DNA from: Sparassis latifolia
Lineage: Eukaryota > Basidiomycota > Agaricomycetes > Polyporales > Sparassidaceae
DNA length: 64,000 nucleotides
Reading direction: 5' to 3'
Assembly: GCA_018466975.1 (NCBI GenBank)
Contig: CM031560.1
Coordinates: forward strand, 620,001-684,000
In this document: piece after piece, positions 34,658 to 45,780 of the stretch
How positions within the stretch are numbered: the first letter of the stretch is position 1
Layout: each line of letters opens with the position of its first letter
Made by a program: the position numbers and the translations under genes
The notes under the pieces: generated by a model
What the model saw: the letters and a program-made list of their open reading frames with translations, nothing else
The model's database searches: none
Told to the model about the DNA's origin: nothing

Positions 34658-35520
34658 TCATTCCAGTGGTGAATCCTTCATGTTCAGATGTTGCCCAGAT
34701 TTCCTATTGAATAAGAACTCCCATCCTTCCAGCAGCAAAGGGTCTATTAAATTCATGGCATCCACAAAGGCGACCTTGGAAGAAGCCTCACACAACTCCA
34801 ATAGGATCTTGTGGAAGCCAGGGTCCAGGACACAGATCACTTCATTGATGCGAATAGAGAGACATTCCAGCTCCTTTATCACATTGCAATGAGCAGCAAA
34901 CACCTTCCCACTCTTGATGATGTCACTGGCTGGTACCAGATGTTTGTTAGCTCATCCTAATAATAATCATGAATATTTGCATTTTGAGGCTACTGGTAAC
35001 CACTTACCTGTCCAGCTTTTTTGACAGCATTTGGAAGGTAGTGCACCAAATACACACCATCAGAACTGATGGCTGAGTGTGGGCAGTCATCTTCCCAAGT
35101 CTCAATGTACTTTGGCTCTGACTGTTTGACGTTGTTCACAGCATCATGGAAACAGAAATAATGTAGACATCAAATAGATTCCCAGAAATACAAGTCAAGC
35201 TTACCTGTAGTCAAAAGTGACCTGATGGCCATCTTCTCAATCTCATGACGGAGATTTTTATGCAGTTTTTCTTTGTCGTGCCTTCTCCTTGATGGCATCT
35301 ATGAAACATCAGCATGGCACATATATGAATAAAGTGTTGATGGTCACATTCGGGAACACTTTCCTGGCCTTCTATTAACCCAGCAATGGCAGCTACACAT
35401 GTCATATAACATGCTCACCTCTCATCCTCTTCATTGGTCAATTCACCAAGCCCAAGCATGTCATCCAGAACACACTTCTGCAGCTCAGGTGGATGTGGGA
35501 CATAGGTCCTGGTAAAGGTC
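34658..35520 (-). CDS. Hypothetical multi-exon protein, unknown family
   Basis: Minus-strand exons are readable in order. The first, ending near 35420, reads YVPHPPELQKCVLDDMLGLG then ELTNEEDER before a gtgagc donor. After an acceptor near 35300 come RRRHDKEKLHKNLRHEIEKM and AIRSLLTT before gtaagc. The exon 35121-35008 reads SEPKYIETWEDDCPHSAISS then GVYLVHYLPNAVKKAGQ before gtaagt. The exon 34929-34658 reads ASDIIKSGKVFAAHCNVIKE, then ECLSIRINEVICVLDPGFHK, ending at a stop. Splice signals are good, but the junction into 35121 does not keep phase, so either a small exon is missed or the gene is damaged. It appears relatively intact for this island. Further minus-strand pieces up to about 36370 may be its 5' part. 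Confidence 0.5.
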
Positions 35521-38292
35521 AGAATACTATTGATGTGTGCTAAAGAGGAACTGACAAGTCAGAATGGGGGTTGAAAAGTGGGTGCTGAACATGGTCATGA
35601 GCAATGACAAGAGCCACGCAATGGCTCGCACTATGGAAGGCAGTCAACAGATGATCCCTTGGATTGCTGACCACCTTCTTGCTGTCATTCCTTGTGGTCT
35701 GACTGCCCACGTTCTATATGATGACCCTGCTGTCTGCGAGGACTTTAGTTTGGGCCACTCACCAGATATTCTCCCCGACATTGGTGTGTGGTCATCCTAT
35801 CCCTACATTTCTGGAATCGCATTCCTTATCTTTATTGCCATCAGGAACCTTGCGCCTTCAGGTTGAGACACTGCGCAATAAGGCCCATGGACTATACAAT
35901 GTCATGCACGGAATTACAGGTAGATGCAAGTTGGCAGATGGTACCTTAAAACGGTTGCAGATTGTAGTTGAGGAGTTGGAAGTAGCCTTCAGGCTTGTAG
36001 TGTTCCCTCCCCCAATAACCAGCTTCCAATTGGTGTCGGATGAAGGTCTGTCATGTAATGCCATGTAGTATCTCCAAAATGCAAGACTGCTTCGCAGATA
36101 TGGTCCCTTCAACAGTGGTGAAGGAGACCTTCTCAGCTTAGTCTGATAAGTCCCGCTGTGCAGCACCATTACTACTTGGGCCAACCTCTAGTCCCCTTTG
36201 ACCTTCTTCTTGGATGGCCATGGCAGCGTGATAACCAGGTCACTATCGACAAGTGACCGGATGGCACTTATCTCATTTTCAAGAATCCCCACTCCTTTAA
36301 TAGTGAACATAAGCTTCTCGCGACTCTGGAGCAGCCCCTCAATTTCAAACCTCAGTCACACATTGTAGAGTCCAACTCAGGAGATTCTTTTCTCACCTTG
36401 GCACTGGAACCTTCTAGTACTAATATTCTCAATGCTCCAATTCTACCTACAGAAACTCTCATGCCCACTGACTGGAATGCCAAGCCCACACCCTTGAATC
36501 TTGATGAATGTTATCATGCTCAAATCCATTGTGGCGATGCCTATGGATATTGGCAGGGCAGTCGGTATGAGAATTGGTACATACCCAATGCGATACTTTC
36601 CAGCAAAGTATTTAGTCCTCCTGGAATTTATAACTGCAGACACCCCTTTCAGTGTGAAGGGCACTCTTTCATACAAGTTTTTCTGCACGACTATACCAAC
36701 TGTGATTGACCAGGCGTGACATCAGTCAAAGACATCTACCTTCTGAACCTCGAGTATTCCATTGCGCACGAAGAAGAGGACTCCCCCAACACACATCTAG
36801 GTGTACCAGTACCTCTGCCTTGGAGATTACCTACAGAAGCCATATTTATCAATGACCCTGCATCACACGGGATTGGTCGACAGCACTGCAAACTGTGACA
36901 TTGCGACAAAATTGGAGCTTTCGTTGAGCTCAGTAAGATTTTCTGGCACAATTATTAACTCCTGTGCACCAAATGTGGTGCGCACTGACTTATTTCATAT
37001 CCTTTAGGCCTCTAGGACATGTGATCCCCATCGTCCCCTGAAAACAGTTGTACAAGATGACCATATCATTACGATCACCAGGGAATCCTCTGCCCCTGTC
37101 ACTCCTTGACATTGGGACAGCCTCCCACAGGAATCACATCATCACGCTGACTCAACACCCTGTGAATGCAATGATGGTGCCAGCGTGCATGATGCACATC
37201 ATTCCCCCTCATCCACAGCTCTCCTGGCTCATTGCATAACCCCCTTCAACTATTCGGTACTTTTGGCGACCCCTGACAGCTTCCAGGATGTGAACGCACA
37301 GGACACCGAGCATGCATGCAATGTCCCTGGCCCAAGTCCTCATACAATGTGTACCCCTCTGACTCTAACACCTTTAGTATTGCCATGAAAACTCAGACAG
37401 GAGACACTGGCAGAAAAGACGAGCAAGGTGCGCCCTGCGCTAAATTTTTATATGAAATATATTGACTATTCGATGTGCTACAGTAGATCCAGGACACATG
37501 GATGCTACCTGGACAGTTATGGGATTGCACCACTCATTGAGCATGCAATTCTTATGGTCAATGACAACACGATGCTAGGTGGCCCATGCATTTTCGCAGA
37601 CACCATGACAATGCATGTGCAGGAGGATTTCCAATGCCACAATGCAAGAGGGGAATACCAGGCCACTAACAACAGCTTTGAGTGCACGGACATCACACAG
37701 TGCCCCTGGCCCATGTCTTGGTACAACACACTCCCTTGCAAGTCAAACACCTCCGTTGTTGCCATGGAGACTCACGATGGAGAGAATGGCATATGGGACA
37801 AGCAAGGTGCACCTCGCACTCAAATTTTATTAGGAAATATTTTAATTACTCAATGTGCTATGGTAGAGACAGGTAGTGCAGATGCGGCCACATCCAAAGT
37901 CGACCCGCTGATGAGTGCACACCCAACACAAACACCTAAACCCAACTAAAATAAAACAAGAAGCAGGGCTATCTGTGTGAGAGGGAAGGGCATCGCAACT
38001 GTAAAATGATGCAAGTGGGTCCCAGAACCTCGACCTAAGCCAAAGGGGGATGCAACCTGTAAAGGAACGACATAAACGCGAAGTTGGGCAACAATCTACG
38101 ACAAAGTCGCAAAAGTCAGAGATAGGAAGCTAAAGTCGCAATGTGATCACCAAACTCGTAGGCGAAGATGAACTAAATCGCAAAGGGGAAGAGAACTATC
38201 TGTGAGGGAAGAACACTATGGGGAACACAGTATTCGCCGTCTCGACGAAGTCGCAGTCAGTCTAATGCAAAAGTCGGAGTAAGACTAGCGCA
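35521..38292. other. Mixed decayed sequence with a direct duplication
   Basis: Several frames of 60-173 codons occur on both strands, the longest at 37428-37949 plus, without recognisable domains or consistent exons. About 115 bp near 37385-37500 (sharing gcaaggtgc, aaatttt, atgtgcta and gagac) is repeated in direct orientation near 37766-37880. From about 38030 the sequence becomes rich in short gtcgca motifs, grading into the satellite-like array that follows. Confidence 0.4.
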
Positions 38293-38545
38293 AGTGGTAT
38301 ATCGGTATATCGCTATGTCGTTATGTCACTGTCATAGTGTCGCAGTTCACTATCGCAGTATGCAGTCTCGCACAGTGTCACAGTTCGCTATCACAGTATG
38401 CAGTCTCGAAGTATTGCAGTGTCGCAGTTCGCTATCACAGTATGCAGTCTCGAAGTATCGCAGTCTCACTACATCACAGTGTCACAGTTGCAGTCTCACC
38501 TCACAGTGGGGTATATCACAGTTTGAAGTCACCATCGCAGTAAAC
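38293..38545 (+). repeat. ~44-bp satellite-like tandem repeat
   Basis: Units contain cagttcgctatcacag, tatgcagtctcgaagta and cgcagtg. About three well-conserved units plus degenerate edges are visible. The overlapping open frames of 68-88 codons are by-products of the repeat. Confidence 0.78.
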
Positions 38546-38631
38546 ACAGTTTCTTGGTGATCTGAAGTGAAGGGGGAAGTCTCCTACTGGTCTTCGATGA
38601 TAATCGATGTAGATACAGCAGGTATTTATAG

Positions 38632-39103
38632 CACTTCAGGGTACCCTTTATCCCTAGCTCTTAGCAGCTTCTTAAGTGTCAGACTGACCATGGTATCTAT
38701 TATGTTCCAGAGCATTCTGTGGGATTGCCCAGGTCATAGATAGGGTATAGGCTGGGCATATGGGATGATTATTATGTGAGATATTCTACTAGGCTAGGAC
38801 ATCAATTGTTTATCCCAGTATTACTGGGTGTCTCATGGTGTCAGGGGTATATAAGGATGTCCCACTGTTAGCAAAAGATGTAGTTTTAGGCTGTTGTATA
38901 TTTGTTGTTTCATATTTTCATCTACTGCCATACTGTATAAACCTTATCACATACTATAGTAAACCAGTGCTTTACTGATACTTCAAATGAGATGGGAGAT
39001 CCACAAATAGTGGAATATTTCATACTAAGTTTTATATTCACCTGCAGTGTTATAATACTAATTACTATTAGTGGTATGTATAACATGTTTATCAGATCAA
39101 ATA
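38632..39103 (+). mobile_element. Truncated second copy of the CACTTCAGGG element
   Basis: Starts cacttcagggtaccc and follows the left arm of the 33176-34590 element (cctagctcttagc, tcccagtattactgg, gtcccactgttagcaaaaga) and part of its centre. It stops near 39103, where the acttgtgtggagtgggcc terminus of another repeat begins, so the right half was replaced or lost. Confidence 0.72.
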
Positions 39104-39160
39104 ACTTGTGTGGAGTGGGCCATTGCTCCGCATGGCAGTAACGATTCCTGAAAATATCTG
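39104..39160 (+). repeat. Extra copy of the giant element's terminal sequence
   Basis: Reads acttgtgtggagtgggccat, then gcatggcagtaacgattcct, nearly the same as the termini at 19540 and 43942. Beyond that it follows a variant with aaaatatctgtatcact, shared with the inverted copy ending near 45508. Confidence 0.7.
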
Positions 39161-39274
39161 TATCACTAGTCTGATGCTCATCATATACCTTTTCTAATGG
39201 CCTGAAGCTGCTGCATCTCACTGCACTGATAAGGTGTCATGAGCTGAGTACTAGGATGTTCTGTTTCTTTTGCA

Positions 39275-39680
39275 GCTGCATCTCACCACACTCATGAGAT
39301 GTCATCAGCTGATGTTTCTTTCAAAGCTGTATCTCATCACACTCATGAAGTGTCATCAGCTGATGTTTCTTTCAAAGCTGCATCTCACTGCACTGATGAG
39401 GTGTCATGGGGAGTACCACATACTTCTCCAATTCCATCCTATACTTCTTCAATTCTGTCACATACTTCTCCAATTTTGTCTATCCAATTCCATCACATAC
39501 TTGTCCAATTCCATAACATACTCATCATTCAGATACCTTCTACAATTCCATCACACAGCTCATCACATACTTCTCTAATTCCATCACATAGCTTGTCACA
39601 TACCTTTCCCAGTTTTGTCACATACTTCTCCAATTTTGTCACATACTTCCAATTCTATTACACCACATACCTTCAGTGCA
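39275..39680 (+). repeat. 51-bp tandem repeat followed by catacttctccaatt microsatellite-like array
   Basis: From 39275 to about 39420, nearly three units contain gctgcatctca, cactcatgag, tgtcatcagctgatg and tttctttcaaa. From 39420 to 39680 the motif catacttctccaattc recurs many times with variants. Open frames across these arrays (102 and 146 codons) are repeat by-products. Confidence 0.75.
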
Positions 39681-39693
39681 GTGAGATGCAGCT

Positions 39694-39915
39694 TCAAAAG
39701 AAACAGAACATCCTCATACCCCCCATCTTCAGCTCATGACACATCACTTTAAGATGTGCACTAAGGAAGTGCAGGTCTGGCTTGACTTCATCTGCCCAGT
39801 CATTCAGCAACTTCAGGCCATTAGAGAAGGTATATAACTCTCCAGTGTCATCATGCATTACCCTCTTGGTGGCACAGAAGATGAATGGGTAGGCTGTGTC
39901 CTTAGGATTTGCCAA
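39694..39915 (-). pseudogene. Transposon-associated ORF fragment
   Basis: The minus-strand frame reads YPFIFCATKRVMHDDTGELY then NGLKLLNDWADEVKPDLHFL. A second copy of the latter stretch occurs at about 44790-44900 minus (FPNGLKLLNDWADEV then KPDLHFLSAHLEVTC), so it is a repeated coding fragment near the right end of the structure. Family not recognised. Confidence 0.45.
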
Positions 39916-40629
39916 GATTCAAGCAACAATCAATATGCACATGTGAGATGGTACTGGTCTGGACATGAATGAGCAGGCCTTGTCCTCAGCATTCACCGAG
40001 ATTCAAGCAACAATCAATATGCACAAGTTACAATTCCTGAGGTACAAAGGAATCGTTCTTTATGGGATAGGGCTTCTGTCAGATTCTGAGGGACATGTCC
40101 AAGTGCCCCTATGCATGAGAACAACTTTTCAATACAAATTTGTATGCATGGGCTGCACCTAGTCCTGGGTTAGGTCTAGGGTTTAACTACAAACTTTGTA
40201 GTGCCTGTTGTTACTATACTACAGCTTGCATACAGTCGGTCTTTCAAAGTGATTGTAGTGAAAATCAGCGCGACTTGCAGAAATAGTGATCAATAGAAGT
40301 GCCACAGCAGCCACAGAGAACCAATGCATCATAGTCAGTGAAATTATAGAAGCACATACTAATTCCAACACATAAAAAGCAGTATAATTTTAGTCTGTGA
40401 AGGAAATGGAGCATAATGCTCTCTTAAACCAAGTAAATCTGAGTAAAACTGGCAGAGATATCTCAGTTTTAGATTAGAATGCTCAGCATGAAGTGCAGGA
40501 AAATTGGACAAATGCCAGGAAAATTTGAGAATGACTCTAAAATGCACATAAACATGTTATACAGGGCACCTTGTTTTTTACATGTAGTGCACATTTTGTT
40601 TTCCTTGAAGAAACAAGCAAAAGTGGGAG

Positions 40630-40990
40630 AGAATAGAGAAAATGGATTGTAGCACTGCAGAAAGTGATTCTGCTGTTCTAAAAGTGACAGTGTCAGATTT
40701 CGCTTTAAAATCCAGTCAGAATGCCTACAGGGTTCATCCAAATTCCAGCAGAATTGAGTGAACTACAAGCCTGGCAAGTTTGGCTGGATGTGTAGAAACA
40801 GGTGCTTTCAGTTGAAATGGATTCTAGCACTACAGAAAGTGATTCCTGTGTTCTGAAAGTGGACCATCAGATTCAGCTCAAAGAACTGGTCAGAATGCCT
40901 ACTTGGTTCATCAAAATCCGAGTAGAATTGAGTGAGCTACAGGCCTTGCAAGTTTGGCTGAAAGTGTGGGAACCAGTTGCAAGAGACTTG
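40630..40990 (+). repeat. ~175-bp direct duplication within the right arm
   Basis: Blocks gtagcactgcagaaagtga, gttctaaaagtg, gtcagaatgcctac, gttcatc and gcaagtttggctg in the first copy recur as tagcactacagaaagtga, gttctgaaagtg, gtcagaatgcctac, gttcatc and gcaagtttggctg about 175 bp later. The left arm has a single version near 23690-23830. Confidence 0.75.
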
Positions 40991-41639
40991 GTTAAGGTTT
41001 GAGCGGACAACAAAAAAAGCGCTCTGGTGGCTGAAGAATTACTGAATGCAGCAAAATGTTCAAAGTCAGCACTTCTGTTTCTGGACTAAAGAGCCGTTCA
41101 TCAGGTATATCTGGGACCACTATAGAGCTTGGCTTCAAGGTTATTAGCTTCATTAGTAACTGTTGTAGGGCAGCTTTTAAGCACTGTAGGCTCGGAGTTT
41201 TGGTATAAGTACAGGCTATGACATTTTAAACTATTATAAGGCCTTTACAACACAAACTAGATGATCAGAATATTATGAGGCCATTACAAACTGATTCTAG
41301 AGGGTGTACTAGAATTCAATAAACAGTATAATAAGGCATTGTAGGAGGCTTACAAAGTGTTACTATACAACATGCTAAAAGTCAATATATCCCTTTGTAG
41401 GCTACTGTAAGGCCCCTACCAATGGATACTAAGTGGTATACTAGACTATTGTAAGCATCTTATAAACTGATACTAGATGATATATCTAACTATTGTAAGG
41501 CCCTTATAAACTCACATACTAGGATATTTACTAGAGATTACTAGACACTATTGCAGGTTACTGGAGATTTTTACAAGTGACATCAGGTGACATATACAGA
41601 CTATTGTAAGCTCAATACAAACTGATACTATAAAGTATA

Positions 41640-42020
41640 CAGATACCTTGCTATAGGCACATTTGTAACAGTTTCTGGTGTCATTTTTTGTAGTGGTTTG
41701 TATAGGCAGTTTCTAGGGTCATTTTTTGTAGTGATTCTTATAGGCACATTGGTAACATCTTTTGTAGTGATTCTTGTAGGCACATTGGTAACATCTTTTG
41801 TAGTGATTCTTGTAGGCACATTGGTAACATCTTTTGTAGTGATTCTTGTAGGCATGTCGGTAACCTTTTTTGGAGTGGTTTTTATAGGCAGTTGGTAACT
41901 TTTGTGTTGTGATTCTTGTAGAAACATTTGTAACAGTTTTTAGGGTCATTAATTGTAGTGATCCTTGTAGACAGGCACATTTGTAACAGTTTCTTGCATC
42001 ATTTTTTGTAGTGGTTCTAG
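41640..42020 (-). repeat. ~50-bp tandem array, right arm
   Basis: Inverted equivalent of the left array, with units such as gattcttgtaggcacattgg and taacatcttttgtagt. About eight units remain, some shortened to about 36 bp, against about 13 or more on the left, so array length changed independently in each arm. Confidence 0.8.
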
Positions 42021-42439
42021 GATGCTTACTAGACATTATTATATGGCATACTAGCAGTCAGTAGAGAATATATTAGACTATAAGAGGCTTATTGATGGTT
42101 TTTAGGTGGTATGGATTCAGTAGATAACATTGTAGATTGTTGTAAGACCCATACAAACTGACACTAAGTGGCATACCAGGCTATTATGAGGTTATTACAA
42201 TACTAAGCAACTTGCTAAAGGTTAGTAAACTATATTGTAAGATATTGTAGGAGCTTACTAGACATTACGAAATCTCAAAAAATTATATAAATATCAGAAA
42301 AATTGTAGCATGACTATAGAATCTAAGATTAAGAAACTTCTATCAGATAGTTACCTTGGAGTAGGTCCATGACATAGTAGGCTATGAAGGTGATCCTTAT
42401 AGAATGAATATTAATGACTTTTTAGTCAGGTTTTTATAT

Positions 42440-42960
42440 AGATTTTATAAAATGACATAGTAATATCATTTTGAAGCCATTTTTCAGCCGATTCTTTTGG
42501 AATGCATAGTAATCACTTTTTAGTAACATTTTTATACACTTTTTGCAAAACAACATAGTAATATCATTTTAAAGCCATTTTTCAGTCGAGTCTTTTAGAA
42601 TGCATGCTAGTTACTTTTTAGTAAGGTTTTTATATCAATTTTATAAAATGACAAAGTAGCATCATTTTAAAAACTAGTCATTTTTAGTGATGTTTTTATA
42701 TACTTTTTGCAAAACAACATAGTAATATCATTTTGAAGCCATTTTTTGGCTGAGTCTTTTAGAATGCATACTAGTTATTTTTTTGTAATGTTTTTATATA
42801 CTTTTTGCAAAACAACATAGTAATATCATTTTAAAGCCATTTTTCGGCTGAGTCCTTTAAAATGCATACTAGGACCTTTTTAGTAATGTTTTTATATACT
42901 TTTTACAGGGTATCATTTGAAAAGCAATTTTGCAGAGCATTTTCAGGAGAGGCGTACTAA
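42440..42960 (-). repeat. ~115-bp subterminal repeats, right arm
   Basis: Four or five units with ttttagaatgcatactagt, tttttagtaa, tttttatatactttttgcaa and catagtaatatcattttaaa in the order expected for the reverse complement of the left block. Confidence 0.72.
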
Positions 42961-44216
42961 CAATTTTTAGTAACATTCTTATACAGTTTTCATAAAAGGA
43001 TGCAGTAATATCATTTTAAAGTCATCTTTCAGATAATTCCACTCTGAGACACTTAGCAATATGTTAGACTAATATTAGGCAGCTATAAATAAATTATTAT
43101 CTATATTATACTACTTATTAACTGATATTAAATGGTATGGAAAAAGTTAGTAAATGATATAGTAGACATATAAGACTCATGTGATAACATAACATATTAT
43201 TGTTATAAAGTGTTTTGCATACTCTAACACACTATTATAAGGCTCTTATAAACTATAATTCGATGGCATGTTATAAGTCAGTCAAGAGTATAATATTGTT
43301 ACAAGCATACTATATATTACTAAGCAATATACCAGTTATTGAATAAGATTGTACACTATTACAATGCTTTTATTTAGAAAGCACTAGCATTTTCTTGTAA
43401 CTACTTTTTATAGACATATAAATGGCATGCTGGACTATTGCAGTACTGTTACCAAATATCTGTAAGTAAAATATTAGATAAATAGCATACTAAAATATTG
43501 TAATGCAGTTGTTCATGATACCTAGAGTATCCAAATAACATTGTAAGTTATTCTAATACTTTATTTCTTTTTAGTATAAAATGAATTTTCGCATAAATTT
43601 AGTTAAAATAAAAACAGAGTATCAGAGCTTAAAAAAATTGTACACTGACAAGAAAGACTTGAGTTCTTTATACTTATTAGTATCAGATGAAATTTTAATA
43701 TATTTTCATCTAAAGTGACTATTTTGAGCGAATACAAATGGTGAAATCTTTAAATAGATACTGAATAAAAATACAATATGCTATGCAATGCAATGGACCA
43801 CTCTTCACAAGTAATCAACTGCTAAGGAGTAATACAAAATAATTAATGTATGTGAGAACAAGTAGATGATGAGAGAAAGGCCAGAACACAGAACCTCAGG
43901 AATCGTTCCTGCCATGTAAAGCAGTGGCCTACTCCCACAAGTAAGATGGTATTGGTCTCGGCATGATGTAGCAAAGTGGATTGGTAGCATATATTATGCA
44001 CACCTGAGATGGTGCTGGTCCATGAGCAACTCAGAGAGCAATGGTTATTTCAGTGCTGCGACTCGAAGCGATGTCAGATAAAGGGCTGCTCTACAAGGAA
44101 TAACAGTGAGATACAGCGAAAGAAACAGAACATCCTAGTACTCCCCCATCCTCAGCTTATGACACCCCACACCCAGCAGTTCACCTCAGCATTCACTAAG
44201 ATTCAAGCCATGCATA

Positions 44217-44690
44217 TGTGAGATGGTGCTGGTCCCGGCATGAATGGGCAGGCCATGTCCTCAGCATTCACCAAGATTCAAGCAACAATCAATATGCACA
44301 AGTAAGATGGTATTGGTCTCGTATTATGCACAGGTCTGTGCACCATATGAAAGGGTATACTCTGATATGATAGACATTCACATGTGAGATGGTGCTGGTC
44401 CCGGCATGATGTAGCGAAGTGGATCAGTAGCATGTTATTATGCACAGGTCTGTGCACCATATGAAAGGGTATACTCTGATATGATAGACATTCACATGTG
44501 AGATGGTGCTGGTCCCGGCATGAATGGGCAGGCCGTGTCCTCAGCATTCACCAAGATTCAAGCAACAATCAATATGCACAAGTAAGATGGTATTGGTCTC
44601 AGCATGATGTAGCGAAGTGGATCAGTAGCATGTATTATGCACAGGTCTGTGCACCATATGAAAGGGTATACTCCGATATAATACACATTA
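44217..44690 (+). repeat. Tandem and interspersed repeats outside the right arm
   Basis: Three copies of tattatgcacaggtctgtgc with catatgaaagggtatactc, interleaved with copies of gagatggtgctggtcccggc and caagattcaagcaacaatca. Related blocks also sit just inside the arm border at 39930-40026, so the right arm is flanked on both sides by the same repeat family in direct orientation. Confidence 0.72.
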
Positions 44691-44789
44691 TATCTTGCCA
44701 ATCTATGTTGAGTATGTCTACTCCAGTACTCCCCACCTTTAGCTAATGGCACCTCATCAGTGCAGTGAGATGCTGCTTCAACATCCTCG

Positions 44790-45508
44790 TACTCCCCCGT
44801 CTTCAGCTCATGACACGTTACTTCAAGATGTGCACTGAGGAAGTGCAGGTCTGGCTTGACTTCATCTGCCCAGTCATTCAGCAGCTTCAGGCCATTAGGG
44901 AAGGTAGATGATTACAGTGTGTTGCATATGACTCTGCAGTTGTGCGACGCGCAATTTTGGGAATCTTTGTTTGTACGAGCCAAATAAGTGATCATTTGTC
45001 ACGCATGTCCGGCGATGTTTTCTTTCTTGCAGATCCAGCATGGCATTGCTAACATCACTCGAGATGCGCCAGAATATGGTAGTCTGTCAGTTTGAACAGA
45101 AGAAAACTATTCTGAACCCTCATATTGAGCATGGAGGTGTCAATTTGCCATGGGGACCAGCTGGAAGGTCAGATCCACCAGGACAGCCTGGAAAAATGTT
45201 CTCTTACACTCACAACGACAATGCCTTGAGTTCAAACACTTACAAGATAGGTCACTACACTGCACATATGGTAGAATCAACTAGATGCAGACAGTGACCC
45301 TAGCAGGATGATGCCAGCAGTTCAAACATGGAGGTATGCGAAAGTGTGACAATGGTCACTTATTTGGCTCATACAAACAAAGATTCTCGAACTCGCACGT
45401 TGCGCAACTGCAGAGTCATATGCAACACACTGTAGCATAAGACCAGTGATACAGATCTTTTCAGGAATCGTCACTGCCATGCAGAGTCGTTGCCCTCTCC
45501 ACACTTGT
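44790..45508. mobile_element. Small nested inverted-repeat remnant with the shared terminus
   Basis: The segment at 44912-45005 (tgtgttgcatatgactctgc, gaatctttgtttgtacgagc, caaataagtga) returns inverted at 45340-45430. Farther out, the right side ends gcatggcag...ctctccacacttg (45475-45508), the same terminal motif as the giant element and the copy at 39104. The loop (45005-45340) holds a frame of 85 codons (45040-45297) without recognisable features. Confidence 0.55.
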
Positions 45509-45574
45509 GGTGACTTTGCAGGCTCATCACAAACCTTCTCTAATGGCCTGAAGCTGCTGAATGCGATGCAACAT

Positions 45575-45780
45575 CCAGATCATGGCGGACACCCGTGACC
45601 AGCCGAAATTTTCGACATTTTGGACCCTTTTTAGGCAATTTCCCCCATTTTTGGGGCAGTGATATGCAAAGACCTTGCGACAGTACTACATGTGACCCAT
45701 GACAGCCGCCAAATTTCGACACAACAGAAGGGCGTGTGACCCGTGACATGTCGAATAGATCGAAATGGTACAGTACTCTG
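45575..45780. repeat. Short direct repeats of a tgacccrtgaca / tttcgac motif
   Basis: Three degenerate copies combine cccgtgacc or acccatgacag with aaatttcgac (about 45588, 45690 and 45734). They sit at the truncated end of the LINE's target ORF and may be another element's edge. Confidence 0.5.

Larger units (their letters stand above)
19540..43942. mobile_element. Giant 24.4-kb structure with 4-5 kb inverted terminal repeats
   Basis: The sequence starting acttgtggagagtgggcca at 19540 recurs inverted at 43942 (cccacaagt), followed inward on both sides by ggcaggaacgattcctgagg and then by matching sequence for several kb. The match continues to an inner border near 24422 on the left and 40028 on the right. 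Inverted landmarks include the ~50-bp and ~115-bp repeat arrays, a shared 62-codon frame (23902-24090 plus, 40359-40547 minus), and the inner module with its taaaccctagacctaaccc core. The arms are AT-rich and non-coding. The centre (24.4-40.0 kb) holds unrecognised decayed genes and nested small elements. I saw no transposase, integrase or polymerase signature and no convincing target-site duplication. It may be a large non-autonomous or new-type DNA transposon, or two inverted copies of one element. Confidence 0.7.
40028..43942 (-). repeat. Right inverted-repeat arm (about 3.9 kb)
   Basis: Reverse-complement counterpart of 19540-24422. From inside out: inner module (40028-40290), the 62-codon shared frame (40359-40547), a ~175-bp local duplication, dyad-rich sequence, a short ~50-bp array (41640-42020), the ~115-bp repeats (42440-42960), AT-rich sequence and the terminal segment. 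Divergence is clearly visible by eye, so the arms are old or not homogenised by gene conversion. Confidence 0.8.

Noticed and set aside
39270..39739. 102- and 146-codon frames rich in His/Ser/Tyr/Thr
   Set aside because: By-products of the 51-bp and catacttctccaatt arrays.
19530..43950. Target-site duplication of the giant structure
   Set aside because: The flanks tgttcaa and aagatgg share at most two bases. No convincing duplication is visible, so the ends are defined by the inverted match only.
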